From AP-15 sp963790875 (GTDB lineage Bacteria > Pseudomonadota > Alphaproteobacteria > ATCC43930 > CGMCC-115725), in the NCBI GenBank assembly GCA_963790875.1, contig CAWBQT010000016.1, forward strand, positions 620,001-684,000: a stretch of 64,000 nucleotides of DNA, written 5' to 3'. The stretch's first letter is position 1. Each line of letters begins with the position of its first letter. Below, one piece after another: positions 27,972 to 37,832 of this stretch. The notes under the pieces are model-generated. The model had not been told where the DNA came from. It did no database searches and saw only the letters and a program-made list of their open reading frames with translations. The translations under genes were made by a program, and so were the position numbers.

Positions 27972-28163
27972 AGGGGCTGTGTAGGCGGCGTCAACGCGGC
28001 CTGCTCACAATCTACAAGACTAATGCCAAATCTATTGCGCGGAGCTACCGGAGACAATCGCCAAAGAGGTAGGCGGGAAGCCCGCACTGGTCACAGTTCC
28101 ATTGACCCTCGGCGGGCGTTCGGCCTTGCGGCTGAGCTTATCCCGACCCAACTGCATCATTTT

Positions 28164-29066
28164 TTAACCGGTCCGTTTCGCCACTCGGCCGATCATCTCT
28201 TCGATCCGCGAGAGGAGTAGTCTCAGCAAGGGTGAATTGTTGGCCTGGTGGTAGCCCAAAACCAGATCGATCGAGGGTGCCGCTCCAGCGAGCGGCCGGC
28301 TGATGACTGACCAAGTGAGGAAATTGCGGGCAAAGTCGGGCAATAGTGCGAGCCCGCGGGTCGAGGCGACGAGTGAGATCGCCATCGAGAGATATTCGAC
28401 CCGATGCATCGGGTGTAGCTCTATGCCCGATCGGTGGAAGTAGTCTTCTATCAGCAAGCGCAAGACTGGCGCCTGGTCGGCCATGCCGATGAACGTCTCC
28501 CCGACGAAGTCCAGCGGCTGGATCGCGTCATACGTCGCCAGACGGTGATCGCTTGGTAAAACGACAATCAGTGGTTCCGTAATCAGAACTTTGTAGACGA
28601 GATCAGGGTGGCCTTCCTCAGGCCTCATGAAGGCCGCGTCCAACTTCCCGATAGCAAGGCCCTCGGCGAGCTGTGGCGAATGCTTGCTCGAAATCGTGAC
28701 CTCGATCTGCGGCAGCTCGTCCCGAAGAACATGCATCGCTGCGGGCAGCCATTCCGGCTCGCACCCGCTCAGAAACCCGAGCGCCAACGTCCTCTGCTCC
28801 GGGTGAGCGGCGCGCCGAGCGGCCGATGCAGCCGCCTCGACCTGGGCGAGCGCGAGCCGCGCGTGGTCGAGAAATACGCGTCCGGCGGCGGTCAGCTCGA
28901 TGCCGCGAGCGCTGCGAACCATGAGCTCGGCGCCGACTTCCGCCTCCAAGTCCCGCATCTGGCGGCTCAGCGAGGGCTGCGCCGTATGCAACCTGCGCTC
29001 CGCCGCTACCGTCAAGCTGCCCTCCTCAGCGACGGCGACGAAATAGCGAAGGTGGCGCAGCTCCAT
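28164..29066 (-). CDS. LysR-family transcriptional regulator
   Basis: 300 residues from the ATG at 29066; the longer frame lacks support. The N-terminus MELRHLRYFVAVAEEGSLTV and RLHTAQPSLSRQMRDLEAEVG are the standard winged helix. The effector domain (LALGFLSGCEPEWLP, SSKHSPQLAEGL, VLPSDHRLA) is of the CatR/BenM-like group, which senses aromatic metabolites. It is divergently transcribed from an SDR gene, which is the probable target. Confidence 0.93.
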   Translation of the reverse strand: MELRHLRYFVAVAEEGSLTVAAERRLHTAQPSLSRQMRDLEAEVGAELMVRSARGIELTAAGRVFLDHARLALAQVEAAASAARRAAHPEQRTLALGFLSGCEPEWLPAAMHVLRDELPQIEVTISSKHSPQLAEGLAIGKLDAAFMRPEEGHPDLVYKVLITEPLIVVLPSDHRLATYDAIQPLDFVGETFIGMADQAPVLRLLIEDYFHRSGIELHPMHRVEYLSMAISLVASTRGLALLPDFARNFLTWSVISRPLAGAAPSIDLVLGYHQANNSPLLRLLLSRIEEMIGRVAKRTG

Positions 29067-29196
29067 CTTCCCGCGCATGCTCGGTGGGTATGGCGATAAG
29101 CCTACAAAGTCTTTCTCCACAGCACCATGAGCGCCTAGGTCTCCGCCAGCATCATCCGTAGCGGTTCCAACGAGAAAACGCGTGGCTCCTTCCACG

Positions 29197-29213
29197 CTGA
29201 CCTCGTCGGTCAG
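29197..29213. promoter_or_regulatory. Inverted repeat in the LysR/SDR divergent region
   Basis: CTGACC (29197-29202) and GGTCAG (29208-29213), 5 bases apart, form a perfect inverted repeat in the 168-base region between the two divergent genes. It lies 22-38 bases before the SDR start. It could be a regulator-binding site, though it does not have the T-N11-A LysR core. Confidence 0.35.
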
Positions 29214-29234
29214 CCAAACCTAAAGGACCAGTCA

Positions 29235-29981
29235 ATGAATAGCCCCGTCGTCCTGGTGACAGGCGCGCTCACCGGCATCGGTCGCGCCGCAGCACTTGCC
29301 TTCGCGCGAGCGGGGAGCCGCGTCGTCGTCGCCGGTCGCCACCGGGAGGCCGGTGAAGCCCTCGCCGCCGAGCTTCGGACCTTCGGTACCGAGGCCGAGT
29401 TCATCGCCGCCGACGTGCGCCAAGAGGAGGATGTCCGCGCCCTCGTCGATCGCACGGTCGCGCGTTTCGGCCGCCTCGACGCCGCCGTCAACAATGCCGG
29501 CACCGAAGGCAAGCCCGGCCCGGTGACCGAGCAGACGGCCGAGAGCTACGCCGCAACCTTCGATACCAACGTGCTCGGCACGTTGCTCAGCATGAAGCAT
29601 GAGCTGCGCATCATGCAGGTCCAAGGCAGCGGCAGCATCGTCAATATCTCCTCGACCTACGGCCACCTCGGGGCGCGCGGGGCATCGGTCTATTCGGCAA
29701 GCAAGCACGCTGTCGAAGGCCTCACGAGGTCGGCGGCTCTGGAAGCCGCCGCATCGGGAGTGCGGGTCAACGCCGTCGCCCCGGGACCGACTGAAACCGC
29801 GATGCTCAACCGGTTTACCGGCAGCGCCGAACAAAAGGCCGGCCTGGTGGCGGGCGTCCCGCTGCAGCGCGCAGGCAATCCTGACGAGATCGCGAACGCA
29901 ATCGTCTTCCTCGCTTCGAACGAGTCGTCCTTCACGACCGGTCTGGTGCTCTCTGCCGATGGCGGCAAGTCGGCGACCTAG
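29235..29981 (+). CDS. SDR-family NAD(P)-dependent oxidoreductase (FabG-like)
   Basis: 248 residues. It has a classical SDR layout: VTGALTGIG cofactor motif near residues 8-16, NNAG near 87, the Ser of NISSTYG and YSASK near residue 155 (catalytic Tyr and Lys present), and a FLASNESSFTTGLVLSADGG C-terminus. It would reduce or oxidise a ketone/alcohol with NAD(P). An AAAGGA site precedes the ATG. It is divergent from the LysR gene. Confidence 0.92.
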   Translation: MNSPVVLVTGALTGIGRAAALAFARAGSRVVVAGRHREAGEALAAELRTFGTEAEFIAADVRQEEDVRALVDRTVARFGRLDAAVNNAGTEGKPGPVTEQTAESYAATFDTNVLGTLLSMKHELRIMQVQGSGSIVNISSTYGHLGARGASVYSASKHAVEGLTRSAALEAAASGVRVNAVAPGPTETAMLNRFTGSAEQKAGLVAGVPLQRAGNPDEIANAIVFLASNESSFTTGLVLSADGGKSAT

Positions 29982-30007
29982 CGACCCTCCGATTGGGGGC
30001 ACGGCGC

Positions 30008-30062
30008 CCGGTGGTCCGATCTAACCGCTGCTTTCCAAGCGTTCGGTAGATCGGACCACCGG
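30008..30062 (+). terminator. Long perfect hairpin downstream of the SDR gene
   Basis: CCGGTGGTCCGATCTA (30008-30023) and TAGATCGGACCACCGG (30047-30062) are perfect 16-base complements around a 23-base loop. It starts 26 bases after the SDR stop. There is no U tract, so it may be a terminator, an mRNA-end stabiliser or an operator for the downstream RND operon. The rest of the 314-base gap (to 30295) shows no gene. Confidence 0.5.
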
Positions 30063-30295
30063 ATCGATGCGTTGTTGATGCGATTCCGTCAACGGATCGG
30101 AAGCATCCGTTGGCATCGCGCCACCGGGCGATGGAGAGGGAATAAAACCCCGCTTGACATCTATCGCAGGGGCTCCATCTCTCAGCCACAGATACGCGCA
30201 TTTACACTTATCCCGGAGCGGACGCAACAGTTGCAGTTCGCTCGGTAGGGTAGGTACCCGACCGACACCCGCTGATATGACCAACGGAGCCCGCC

Positions 30296-33200
30296 ATGGG
30301 GATCGTGCGCTTTGCGCTGCGCTGGCCCTACACCTTTTACGTGTTGGCGCTGCTGATCCTGTTTCTTGGCGTCACGGCGTTTCGGTCGATGCCGACAGAT
30401 ATTTTTCCGGAGATCGATATCCCGGTCGTCACCGTGATTTGGCAATACACTGGCCTCAGCACGCCGGAGATGGAGCAGCGCGTCACCACCTACAGCGAGT
30501 ATGCGCTGAGCACCGCCGTCAGCGGCATCAAAGACATCGAGGCGCAATCGCTGGACGGAATCTCGGTCCAGAAGATCTATTTTCAGCCGGACGTCCGTAT
30601 CGATCTCGCGATCGCTCAAATTATCTCGGCGACGAACTACATCCGGCTGCTGATGCCGGCTGGGATCCAGTCGCCGCTCGTCGTGCAATACAACGCCTCC
30701 AGCGTCCCGGTATTGCAGATCAGCCTCAGCTCGGATACCCTCAACGAGCAGCAGCTCTATGATTACGGGCTCTACAATTTGAGGCAGCGGCTGGCGCCGA
30801 TCCACGGCGTTACCTTTCCGACGCCGGCGGGCGGCAAATACCGGCAGATCATGGTCGATCTCGATCCGGCAAAGCTGCTGGCCAAGGGCGTTACACCGCT
30901 CGACGTGGTGAATGCCGTCAATGCCCAGAACCTGACCTTGCCCTCCGGCACGGCGAAGATCGGCGACACCCAATACACCGTGCGCACCAATGCAGTACCG
31001 GCGACGATCGATGACCTGAACAACATTCCTGTCAAATACGCCGACGGCGCAACGGTTTTTGTCAAGGATCTCGGCTATGTGCGCGACGGTTCGCTGGTGC
31101 AGCAGAACGTCGTGCGGGCCGATGGACGGCGCTCGGTCCTGCTGAGCGTGATCAAGAACGGCAACGCCTCGACCGTCGATGTCGTCAGGCAGGTCAAAGA
31201 AGCGCTGAAGGTCGCACGAGCCTCGGCCCCGCCCGGCATGGAGATCAAGGAGCTGTTCGACCAGTCGGTGTTCGTCAGTGCCTCGGTCGACGCAGTGCTG
31301 CGCGAGGGAGCGATCGCTGCCGGGCTGACGGCGCTGATGATCCTCTTGTTCCTCGGCTCCTGGCGGTCGACCCTGGTGGTCATGACCTCGATCCCGCTCG
31401 CGGTCTTGTCGTCGCTGATCGTGCTCTATTTCCTCGGCGACACGCTCAACACGATGACTTTGGGCGGGTTGGCGCTCGCGATCGGCATCCTCGTCGATGA
31501 TTCGACGGTGACGATCGAGAATACCCATCGCCTTTTGACCGAAGAAGGACAGCCGCTGCCGCAGGCCACTCTGCGCGGCTCCGCTGGCATTGCGGTGCCG
31601 ACGCTGGTGTCGACGTTGGCGATCAGCTGTGTGTTTACATCGGTCGTCTTTCTCGAAGGGCCGGCGAAATATCTGTTTACCCCACTGGGCCTCGCCGTCG
31701 TGTTCGCAATGCTCGCTTCCTATGGCCTCTCCCGGACATTAACGCCGATCACGATCGGGTTGCTGTTGAAGGGCGAAAGTCACACAGAGGGGGGCTGGTT
31801 CGCGCGCTTCCACCGTCGTCTCGAGCTCGGTTTTGATCAACTGCGCGACGGCTATGCCGAGCTTCTCGTCACATTGCTGACACGCCGGATCATCGTCCCG
31901 ATCGTCGCGATGGCGATCCTCGCCCTCGGCATCGTCATGTACCTCTTCGTCGGACGCGACTTCTTCCCGATCATCGACGGCGGTCAGATCCAGCTCCATG
32001 TCCGCGCCCCGGCCGGCACCCGCATCGAGAAGACCGAGCAGATCTTCGAGGCCGTCGAGAACAAGATCCGCGATATCATTCCGGCGAACCAGCGCGAGCT
32101 GATCGTCGACAACATCGGTCTGCCAGCCCGCCTCTACAACCTGTCCTTTGCGGACGGCTCGACGATCGGCGTCAATGACGGCGTGATCCTGGTGTCGCTC
32201 AGAGACGGGCACGCCCCTACGGCCGACTACATTCGCAAGCTGCGGCAAGTGCTGCCGGCAGCCTTTCCGGAAGACACTTTCTATTTTCAAGCGGCGGACA
32301 TGGTCACTCAGATCCTGAATTTTGGAGTGCCCGCGCAGATCGACGTGCGGACAGTCGGCTATAACCGGGTCAATAATCTCCACATTGCCCGGCAGCTCCG
32401 GCGCCGGATCGCGGCGATCCCGGGCGTTGCCGATGCGCATCTCCAGCAGGAGGTCAACGCCCCGGCATTCTTTGCCGCGATCGATCGGACCCGCGCGGCA
32501 CAGCTTGGCCTCAACGCCAGCCAGATCGCCACCAATCTCAATATCAGCCTGAGCTCCTCCGAGCAGGTGACCCCCAACTTCTGGACCGATCTGACGAAGG
32601 GCATACCGTATTACTTGGCGGTGCAGACGCCGGAGCCTCGGGTTGCCTCGCTCAATGCGCTGACCAATACGCCGGTCAGCTCCTACCTCTCGCCGCAAGG
32701 CGATCCGGTGCCAGGCCTGCTGAGCAATGTGGCGACCCTCACGCGCACCTCAATGCCGACCAACGCCAACCAGGCAAACATTCAGCCTGTCTACGAGGTC
32801 TACGCCAATATCCAGGGCGGCGATCTCGGCAGCGTCGCCGGCGAGATCGACCGGACCGTCGCCGGTCTGCAGAAGGAGTTATCGCCCGGCAACACAATCC
32901 AGGTATTGGGCCAGATCGGGAGCATGAACGACGCCTTCCGCGACATGGGCATCGGGCTCGTGTTCGCGGCGGTATTCGTTTACCTGCTGATGGTGGTGAA
33001 CTACCAGAATTTCGGCGACCCTCTCGTCGTCATTCTGGCTTTGCCTGCCACCTTCTGCGGCATCGTGACGATGCTCTACATCACCGGCACGACATTGAGC
33101 GTCCCGTCGCTGATGGGCGCGATCATGGCGGTCGGCGTCGCCTCGGCCAACTCGATCCTGCTCGTGACTTTCGCTCGCGAGCAGCAGCTCGCCGGCATGC

Positions 33201-33463
33201 GCGCCTTCGACGCGGCGATCTCCGCCGGGCGCACCCAAATCCGGCCGGTATTGATGACCGCCGCGGCAATGATCGTCGGCATGATTCCAATGGCGATCGG
33301 CGGCCCGGGCGAGGAACAGAACGCCGCTCTCGCGCGGGCCGTTATTGGCGGGCTCCTGTTCGCGACACCGACCACGCTGCTGGTCGTGCCCTACCTCTTC
33401 GCCATGCTGCGCAAACGCAACGACGGCAAACCCGCACAGGGCGTCTTTGCGGAGGAGGTCTAA
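30296..33463 (+). CDS. RND efflux transporter, inner-membrane pump
   Basis: 1055 residues, the usual length for AcrB/MdtB-type pumps (PF00873). The N-terminus RFALRWPYTFYVLALLILFLG is helix 1. Two porter repeats and 12 helices can be traced. Helix 4 carries the proton-relay Asp pair in GILVDDSTVTIENTHR. It would export hydrophobic compounds, using the proton gradient, through an outer-membrane channel. The adaptor gene follows directly; no outer-membrane factor gene is in the window. GGAGCCCGCC precedes the ATG. Confidence 0.94.
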   Translation: MGIVRFALRWPYTFYVLALLILFLGVTAFRSMPTDIFPEIDIPVVTVIWQYTGLSTPEMEQRVTTYSEYALSTAVSGIKDIEAQSLDGISVQKIYFQPDVRIDLAIAQIISATNYIRLLMPAGIQSPLVVQYNASSVPVLQISLSSDTLNEQQLYDYGLYNLRQRLAPIHGVTFPTPAGGKYRQIMVDLDPAKLLAKGVTPLDVVNAVNAQNLTLPSGTAKIGDTQYTVRTNAVPATIDDLNNIPVKYADGATVFVKDLGYVRDGSLVQQNVVRADGRRSVLLSVIKNGNASTVDVVRQVKEALKVARASAPPGMEIKELFDQSVFVSASVDAVLREGAIAAGLTALMILLFLGSWRSTLVVMTSIPLAVLSSLIVLYFLGDTLNTMTLGGLALAIGILVDDSTVTIENTHRLLTEEGQPLPQATLRGSAGIAVPTLVSTLAISCVFTSVVFLEGPAKYLFTPLGLAVVFAMLASYGLSRTLTPITIGLLLKGESHTEGGWFARFHRRLELGFDQLRDGYAELLVTLLTRRIIVPIVAMAILALGIVMYLFVGRDFFPIIDGGQIQLHVRAPAGTRIEKTEQIFEAVENKIRDIIPANQRELIVDNIGLPARLYNLSFADGSTIGVNDGVILVSLRDGHAPTADYIRKLRQVLPAAFPEDTFYFQAADMVTQILNFGVPAQIDVRTVGYNRVNNLHIARQLRRRIAAIPGVADAHLQQEVNAPAFFAAIDRTRAAQLGLNASQIATNLNISLSSSEQVTPNFWTDLTKGIPYYLAVQTPEPRVASLNALTNTPVSSYLSPQGDPVPGLLSNVATLTRTSMPTNANQANIQPVYEVYANIQGGDLGSVAGEIDRTVAGLQKELSPGNTIQVLGQIGSMNDAFRDMGIGLVFAAVFVYLLMVVNYQNFGDPLVVILALPATFCGIVTMLYITGTTLSVPSLMGAIMAVGVASANSILLVTFAREQQLAGMRAFDAAISAGRTQIRPVLMTAAAMIVGMIPMAIGGPGEEQNAALARAVIGGLLFATPTTLLVVPYLFAMLRKRNDGKPAQGVFAEEV

Positions 33464-34735
33464 GTGACCGAGATCGATCATCAAATGTCTGAGGCGCCGG
33501 CGCCAAACCGAGACAACCAGTGGCGCGTATCGGCTGATCGCGGTCGGCCCGCGCGCTCCGGGCGCCGGTTGCTCGGCTTCGGCGCGCTGTTGCTGCTCCT
33601 CGGCGGCCTGGCGATCGGTGTTTGGCGACACCACGCGCTTCATCTCGAGGTCACGGCCGCCGCAGAGCAGCATCGCGACTTCGTCCCGACCGTCCGCGTC
33701 GAAGCGGTGCGGACGAGCCCCGGCACGATGAGCGTGACCTTGCCGGCCACCACCAACGCCTTCGAAGCCGCCAACATCTACGCCCGCGCCAGCGGATATG
33801 TGGCCAAGCGCGATGTCGACATCGGCTCCCGGGTGAAGGCGGGCGACGTCTTGGCGGTGATCACTGCCCCGGAACTCGACCACCAAATTGCCCAGGCCGC
33901 AGCGAACTTGGCACAAGCCAGGGCGTCGCGCCGGCAAGTCAAGGCAAACCGCGAACTGGCGCGGGTCACCTGGGGGCGCGACTCCACTCTGGTCAGGCAG
34001 GGCTGGGCGACCCAGCAACAGGGCGACACCGATCGCCTGAACTACGCGGCTCAGCGCGAGGCTGCTATTGCCGATGACGACACGATCAAATCACAGGAGG
34101 CTCAACTGCTGGTCCTGCGCCAGCAGAAGGCCTATCAGCAGGTCGTCGCCCCATTCGCTGGCGTCGTCACCCGCCGCAACATCGATGTCGGCAGCCTGGT
34201 CCAGGCCGATGCGACGAGCGGCACCTTCATGTTCACGCTAACCCAGAGCGACGTCATGCGGATCCGGCTCTACGTACCGCAGGACGCGGCCGTCGGCGTG
34301 AGGCCCGGAGTCGATGCCGTGGTCCGGGTGCCGGAGATCCCCGATCGCAAATTCGCAGGCAAGGTCGCGCGGATCGCCGACGCCTTGGATCCGGCCACCC
34401 GGACCCTGATGACCGAGATCGACGTGCCCAACCCCGATGGAGAATTGAGCCCGGGGATCTACTGCACGGTCGAGCTCAAGATCCCGCGCCGGACGCCGTC
34501 ACTGATCGTGCCGGCAGGGGCGATCGTCTTCGATGCCGACGGTCTCCACGTGCTGGTGGTCGAGAACGGTATCGTCCACAGCCGTAAGATTACCGAAATT
34601 CGCGACCTCGGAACCGAGGTCGAGGTCAGCGACGGCGTCAAGCAGGGCGCCCAGGTGGTGCTTACTCCGCCTGTCGATCTCGAGGACGGCAACAAGGTCC
34701 AGATCCGTGCGACCCCGACAGCCAAATCGTCGTAG
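33464..34735 (+). CDS. RND efflux periplasmic adaptor (HlyD/AcrA family)
   Basis: 423 residues from the GTG at 33464, directly after the pump's TAA, with GGAGGAGG inside the pump's last codons. It has an N-terminal cytosolic stretch, a membrane helix (LLGFGALLLLLGGLAIGVW, about 27-45), the biotinyl-lipoyl halves (ASGYVAKRDVDIGSRVKAGDVLA and VVAPFAGVVTRRNIDVGS), a helical hairpin and beta-barrel/MP domains (PAGAIVFDADGLHVLVV). It links the inner-membrane pump to an outer-membrane channel. Confidence 0.94.
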   Translation: MTEIDHQMSEAPAPNRDNQWRVSADRGRPARSGRRLLGFGALLLLLGGLAIGVWRHHALHLEVTAAAEQHRDFVPTVRVEAVRTSPGTMSVTLPATTNAFEAANIYARASGYVAKRDVDIGSRVKAGDVLAVITAPELDHQIAQAAANLAQARASRRQVKANRELARVTWGRDSTLVRQGWATQQQGDTDRLNYAAQREAAIADDDTIKSQEAQLLVLRQQKAYQQVVAPFAGVVTRRNIDVGSLVQADATSGTFMFTLTQSDVMRIRLYVPQDAAVGVRPGVDAVVRVPEIPDRKFAGKVARIADALDPATRTLMTEIDVPNPDGELSPGIYCTVELKIPRRTPSLIVPAGAIVFDADGLHVLVVENGIVHSRKITEIRDLGTEVEVSDGVKQGAQVVLTPPVDLEDGNKVQIRATPTAKSS

Positions 34736-34815
34736 AGCCCTGTCAAGCTGCTTGGCGAAGCGCGGCGCACTGATACGCTGCGGCCGGCGGTGGGAGGATG
34801 GGAGATCGACCCCTC

Positions 34816-35748
34816 TCAGGAACTTATCCCGCTGTCTCCGGCTCTGTCTGATTCGCCTTCCACGACAGGGACAAGGTTCGCGGTGAGAAAGTCTACGAAC
34901 ACTCTGAGCTTGGGAGAGAGATGCCGGTTCGACGGCCATAGGACCCGAAGGGGTCCGGAGCGATCAGCGTAGTCGTCGAGCACGGCGACGAGTACGCCTT
35001 CACGAAGTTGCCGGCCTATGGCGAAGTCCGGCAGGTACGCGATACCCATGCCTTGTTCGGCCATACAGATCAGCGGCTCAAGCGTACTTGCCACGGCTGT
35101 CCTGGGCAGTTCGGTCTCGATGCCGGCATGCTCGGGCCAGAGCGGCCACCGCTCGAGCTTTCTGCTGGTCGGAAACTTGTGGTGCAGGCAGGCATGAGCC
35201 CTGAGGTCGTCCGGGATCAGGGGAACACCCTTGGCCGCCAGATAGGCCGGGGCCGCCACGAGGCGTCGGCGATATGTGCCCAAAGCCCGGCTCATCAACC
35301 GCGAGTCGCCAACCTCGGCGAAGCGCAATACGGCGTCGAAGCCCTCCTCGATCACATTGACGACCCGATCGCTGAAATCGAGATCCAATATTATCTCGGG
35401 ATAGGCCCGCATGAACGCGACGAGAGTAGGCATCATCAGTATGCCGACCAAAGGCAGGCTGACACGTAGTGTGCCCCGCGGCGCCTCGTGCGTCTGCGAC
35501 AGTTCAAGCTCGGCCGCTTCGATTTCAGAAAAGATGCGCCGGCAACGTTCGAGGAATAAGGCACCCTCCGGAGTTAGCGTGATGCTGCGCGTGCTGCGAT
35601 GGAAGAGGCGCACGCCGAGCCGCTCCTCCATCCGCGCCACCGCCTTGCCGATCGCCGAAGACGACACGCCGAGTTGCCGTCCCGCGATCGTGAAACGTCG
35701 GGCTTCCGCCGCCTGAACGAAGGCGTTCAGCGATCCTAGACTATCCAC
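34816..35748 (-). CDS. LysR-family transcriptional regulator
   Basis: 310 residues from the GTG at 35748 with GGAGG 7 bases upstream. The winged helix LNAFVQAAEARRFTIAGRQLGVSSSAIGKAVARMEERLG is followed by RTLRVSLP-type DmlR-like effector sequence (here GTLRVSLPLVGILMMP). It is divergent from the Baeyer-Villiger monooxygenase gene across a 220-base region with a perfect inverted repeat 17 bases beyond its start; the monooxygenase is the likely target. Confidence 0.92.
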   Translation of the reverse strand: MDSLGSLNAFVQAAEARRFTIAGRQLGVSSSAIGKAVARMEERLGVRLFHRSTRSITLTPEGALFLERCRRIFSEIEAAELELSQTHEAPRGTLRVSLPLVGILMMPTLVAFMRAYPEIILDLDFSDRVVNVIEEGFDAVLRFAEVGDSRLMSRALGTYRRRLVAAPAYLAAKGVPLIPDDLRAHACLHHKFPTSRKLERWPLWPEHAGIETELPRTAVASTLEPLICMAEQGMGIAYLPDFAIGRQLREGVLVAVLDDYADRSGPLRVLWPSNRHLSPKLRVFVDFLTANLVPVVEGESDRAGDSGISS

Positions 35749-35764
35749 CTGCGAGCCTCCACTT

Positions 35765-35780
35765 CGGACAACTATGTCCG
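35765..35780. promoter_or_regulatory. Inverted repeat in the LysR/monooxygenase divergent region
   Basis: CGGACAACTATGTCCG at 35765-35780: a perfect 6-base inverted repeat around ACTA. It lies just upstream of the LysR start and about 190 bases from the monooxygenase start, as expected for an autoregulatory LysR site. AT-rich sequence follows (35785-35815). Confidence 0.5.
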
Positions 35781-35968
35781 ATATGTTTGGAACAATGGCC
35801 TATTTTTCAAACCTTTGGGAGAGTCCATCTAGGGTTCAACGCGGCCAGCGTCGTGCCCGCCGGCTCTCGAAAGAAAGGCATCGCGACAATGTTAGCTCGG
35901 TCTCGTTCTGAGCTCTCAGGCCAGCCCGGGTCCGCGAGCGTGTCAAGCGACCAGAAAGGAAGTTCCAG

Positions 35969-37606
35969 ATGAGTGCAACGCAGATCGCGAAGACCGCGAA
36001 CGGGAAAGGGGTCGAAGAGTTAGACGTGCTGGTGGTCGGCGCCGGGTTCGCCGGCCTCTACCAGCTCGATCACCTGCGCAGGCTCGGTTACAACGTCAAG
36101 GTATTCGAGGCCGGGTCCGACATCGGCGGCATCTGGTACTGGAACTGCTATCCGGGCGCCCGGGTCGATTCGTACGGGCCGCTCTATCAATTCTCCAGCG
36201 AGGAGCTCTGGCGGGATTGGAGCTACAGCGAGCTCTATCCCGCATGGGACGAGCTTCGCGCCTATTTCCGCCACGTCGACAAGAGGCTCGGTCTCAGCCG
36301 TGACATCCGGTTCAACACCCGCGTCACGGGGGCAGAGTTCGATAGGGATCGCGACCAGTGGGTCGTAGAGGCCAGCGACGGCAGCGTGACGCGGGCGCAG
36401 TTCTTCGTGCTCTGCACCGGGCTCTCCGCGATACCCTATATTCCGTCGATCGCGGGGCTGAAGGAGTTCCGCGGCATCTGCCACCATACCTCCCTGTGGC
36501 CGCAGGAAGGTGTGGACTTCAAGGGCAAGCGCGTCGGCGTCATCGGCACCGGGGCGAGCGGGGTGCAGGTTATCCAGGAGGTTTACCAGGACGTCGCCGA
36601 GCTCACGGTGTTCCAGCGCACGCCGAACCTGGCGCTGCCAATGCGGCAGCGGAAGCTCGACGACGAGACCAACCGGCGGATGAAGGAGACTTTTCCCGAG
36701 CGCTTCCTCAAGCGCGCCGAGACCTTCGCCGGGTTCGACTATGATTTCATTCCGAAGAACGCGCTCGATGTTTCCGACCGGGAACGGCTGGCGACGTATG
36801 AGGAGTTGTGGAACAGGGGCGGCTTCTTCCCTTGGATCGGCACGTACCAGGACATACTCAGCAGCGAGGAGGCCAACGATACCGCCTATGCGTTCTGGCG
36901 CGACAAGGTGCGCGCACGGATCAAGGATCCCGCGGTCGTGGAGAAGCTTGCACCAATGAAGCCATTGCATCCGTTCGGCGTCAAGCGGCCGTCCCTGGAG
37001 CAGCACTACTACGAGGCGTACAATCAGCCGAACGTCCATATTGTCGACTTGCGCAAGTCCCCAATCGAACGAGTGACGCCGACGGGTGTCAGGACGAAGG
37101 ACGGGGAAGTGGAGCTCGACATTCTCGTACTTGCGACGGGGTTCGATTTCCTCACGGGCGGCCTGACCAGCATCGACATTCGCGGCACGAACGGCGAGAC
37201 GCTGCGTGAGAAATGGTCCAGCGGCTCGCGCGCGCATCTGGGCATGGCGAGCGCGCACTTCCCGAATCTGCTCTATATCTACGGCCCGCAAAGCCCATCG
37301 GCGTTCAGCAACGGGCCGACCTGCGCCGAGCTGCAGGGCGACTTCGTCGTCGCCTGCATCGAGCACATGCGGCGTAACAACCTCCGCCGGATCGAGGCGA
37401 CGCAGGAAGCGGAGGAAGCCTGGCGCGACCATGTCGCGGAGCTGGTCGCTGCGACCTTGTTCCCGCGCGCGCAGTCCTGGTACATGGGTGCCAACATCCC
37501 AGGCAAGAAGCGCGAAATGCTGGTCTACCCCGGCGGGCTGCCGGTGTATTTGCAGAAGTGCAAGGAATCAGCCGCCGCCGGTTACAGCGGCTTCGTTCTG
37601 AGCTGA
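35969..37606 (+). CDS. Flavin-containing Baeyer-Villiger monooxygenase
   Basis: 545 residues. FAD motif GAGFAG at residues 24-29, NADPH motif GTGASG at 193-198, and the type I BVMO fingerprint FxGxxxHxxxWP at 167-178 (FRGICHHTSLWP). DIGGIWYWNCYPGARVD near 51-67 is typical of cyclohexanone/cyclopentanone monooxygenases. It would insert one O2 atom next to a ketone, making an ester or lactone. An AAAGGAAG site precedes the ATG. It is divergent from the LysR gene; an LLM oxidoreductase gene follows. Confidence 0.95.
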   Translation: MSATQIAKTANGKGVEELDVLVVGAGFAGLYQLDHLRRLGYNVKVFEAGSDIGGIWYWNCYPGARVDSYGPLYQFSSEELWRDWSYSELYPAWDELRAYFRHVDKRLGLSRDIRFNTRVTGAEFDRDRDQWVVEASDGSVTRAQFFVLCTGLSAIPYIPSIAGLKEFRGICHHTSLWPQEGVDFKGKRVGVIGTGASGVQVIQEVYQDVAELTVFQRTPNLALPMRQRKLDDETNRRMKETFPERFLKRAETFAGFDYDFIPKNALDVSDRERLATYEELWNRGGFFPWIGTYQDILSSEEANDTAYAFWRDKVRARIKDPAVVEKLAPMKPLHPFGVKRPSLEQHYYEAYNQPNVHIVDLRKSPIERVTPTGVRTKDGEVELDILVLATGFDFLTGGLTSIDIRGTNGETLREKWSSGSRAHLGMASAHFPNLLYIYGPQSPSAFSNGPTCAELQGDFVVACIEHMRRNNLRRIEATQEAEEAWRDHVAELVAATLFPRAQSWYMGANIPGKKREMLVYPGGLPVYLQKCKESAAAGYSGFVLS

Positions 37607-37622
37607 GGCTGAAATTTCCGGC

Positions 37623-37640
37623 CGGCGGTTGTAACCGCCG
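37623..37640 (+). terminator. Hairpin after the monooxygenase gene
   Basis: CGGCGGTT (37623-37630) and AACCGCCG (37633-37640) form a perfect stem 17 bases after the stop. No U tract follows, so this is a possible, weak terminator. Confidence 0.45.
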
Positions 37641-37832
37641 ACCGGACCCGTAAGGCCGAGCTCGGATTATGGGCCGGTTTGAAATGCGTCCGGCGCGGGA
37701 CCTTGAGTTCGACCGTGCTGTAGATCCCCAGGCTCCGGTCAGGTCGATATCTCCCAACCCAGCGGGGCGACGTGAGCCAGGAAATCGTCTACGAAGGGCT
37801 CCGGACCGTCCGGCGAACAAAAGCCAACAGCC

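Noticed and set aside
30154..30181. TTGACA as a -35 box for the RND operon
   Set aside because: No convincing -10 hexamer at 16-18 bases; too weak to call.
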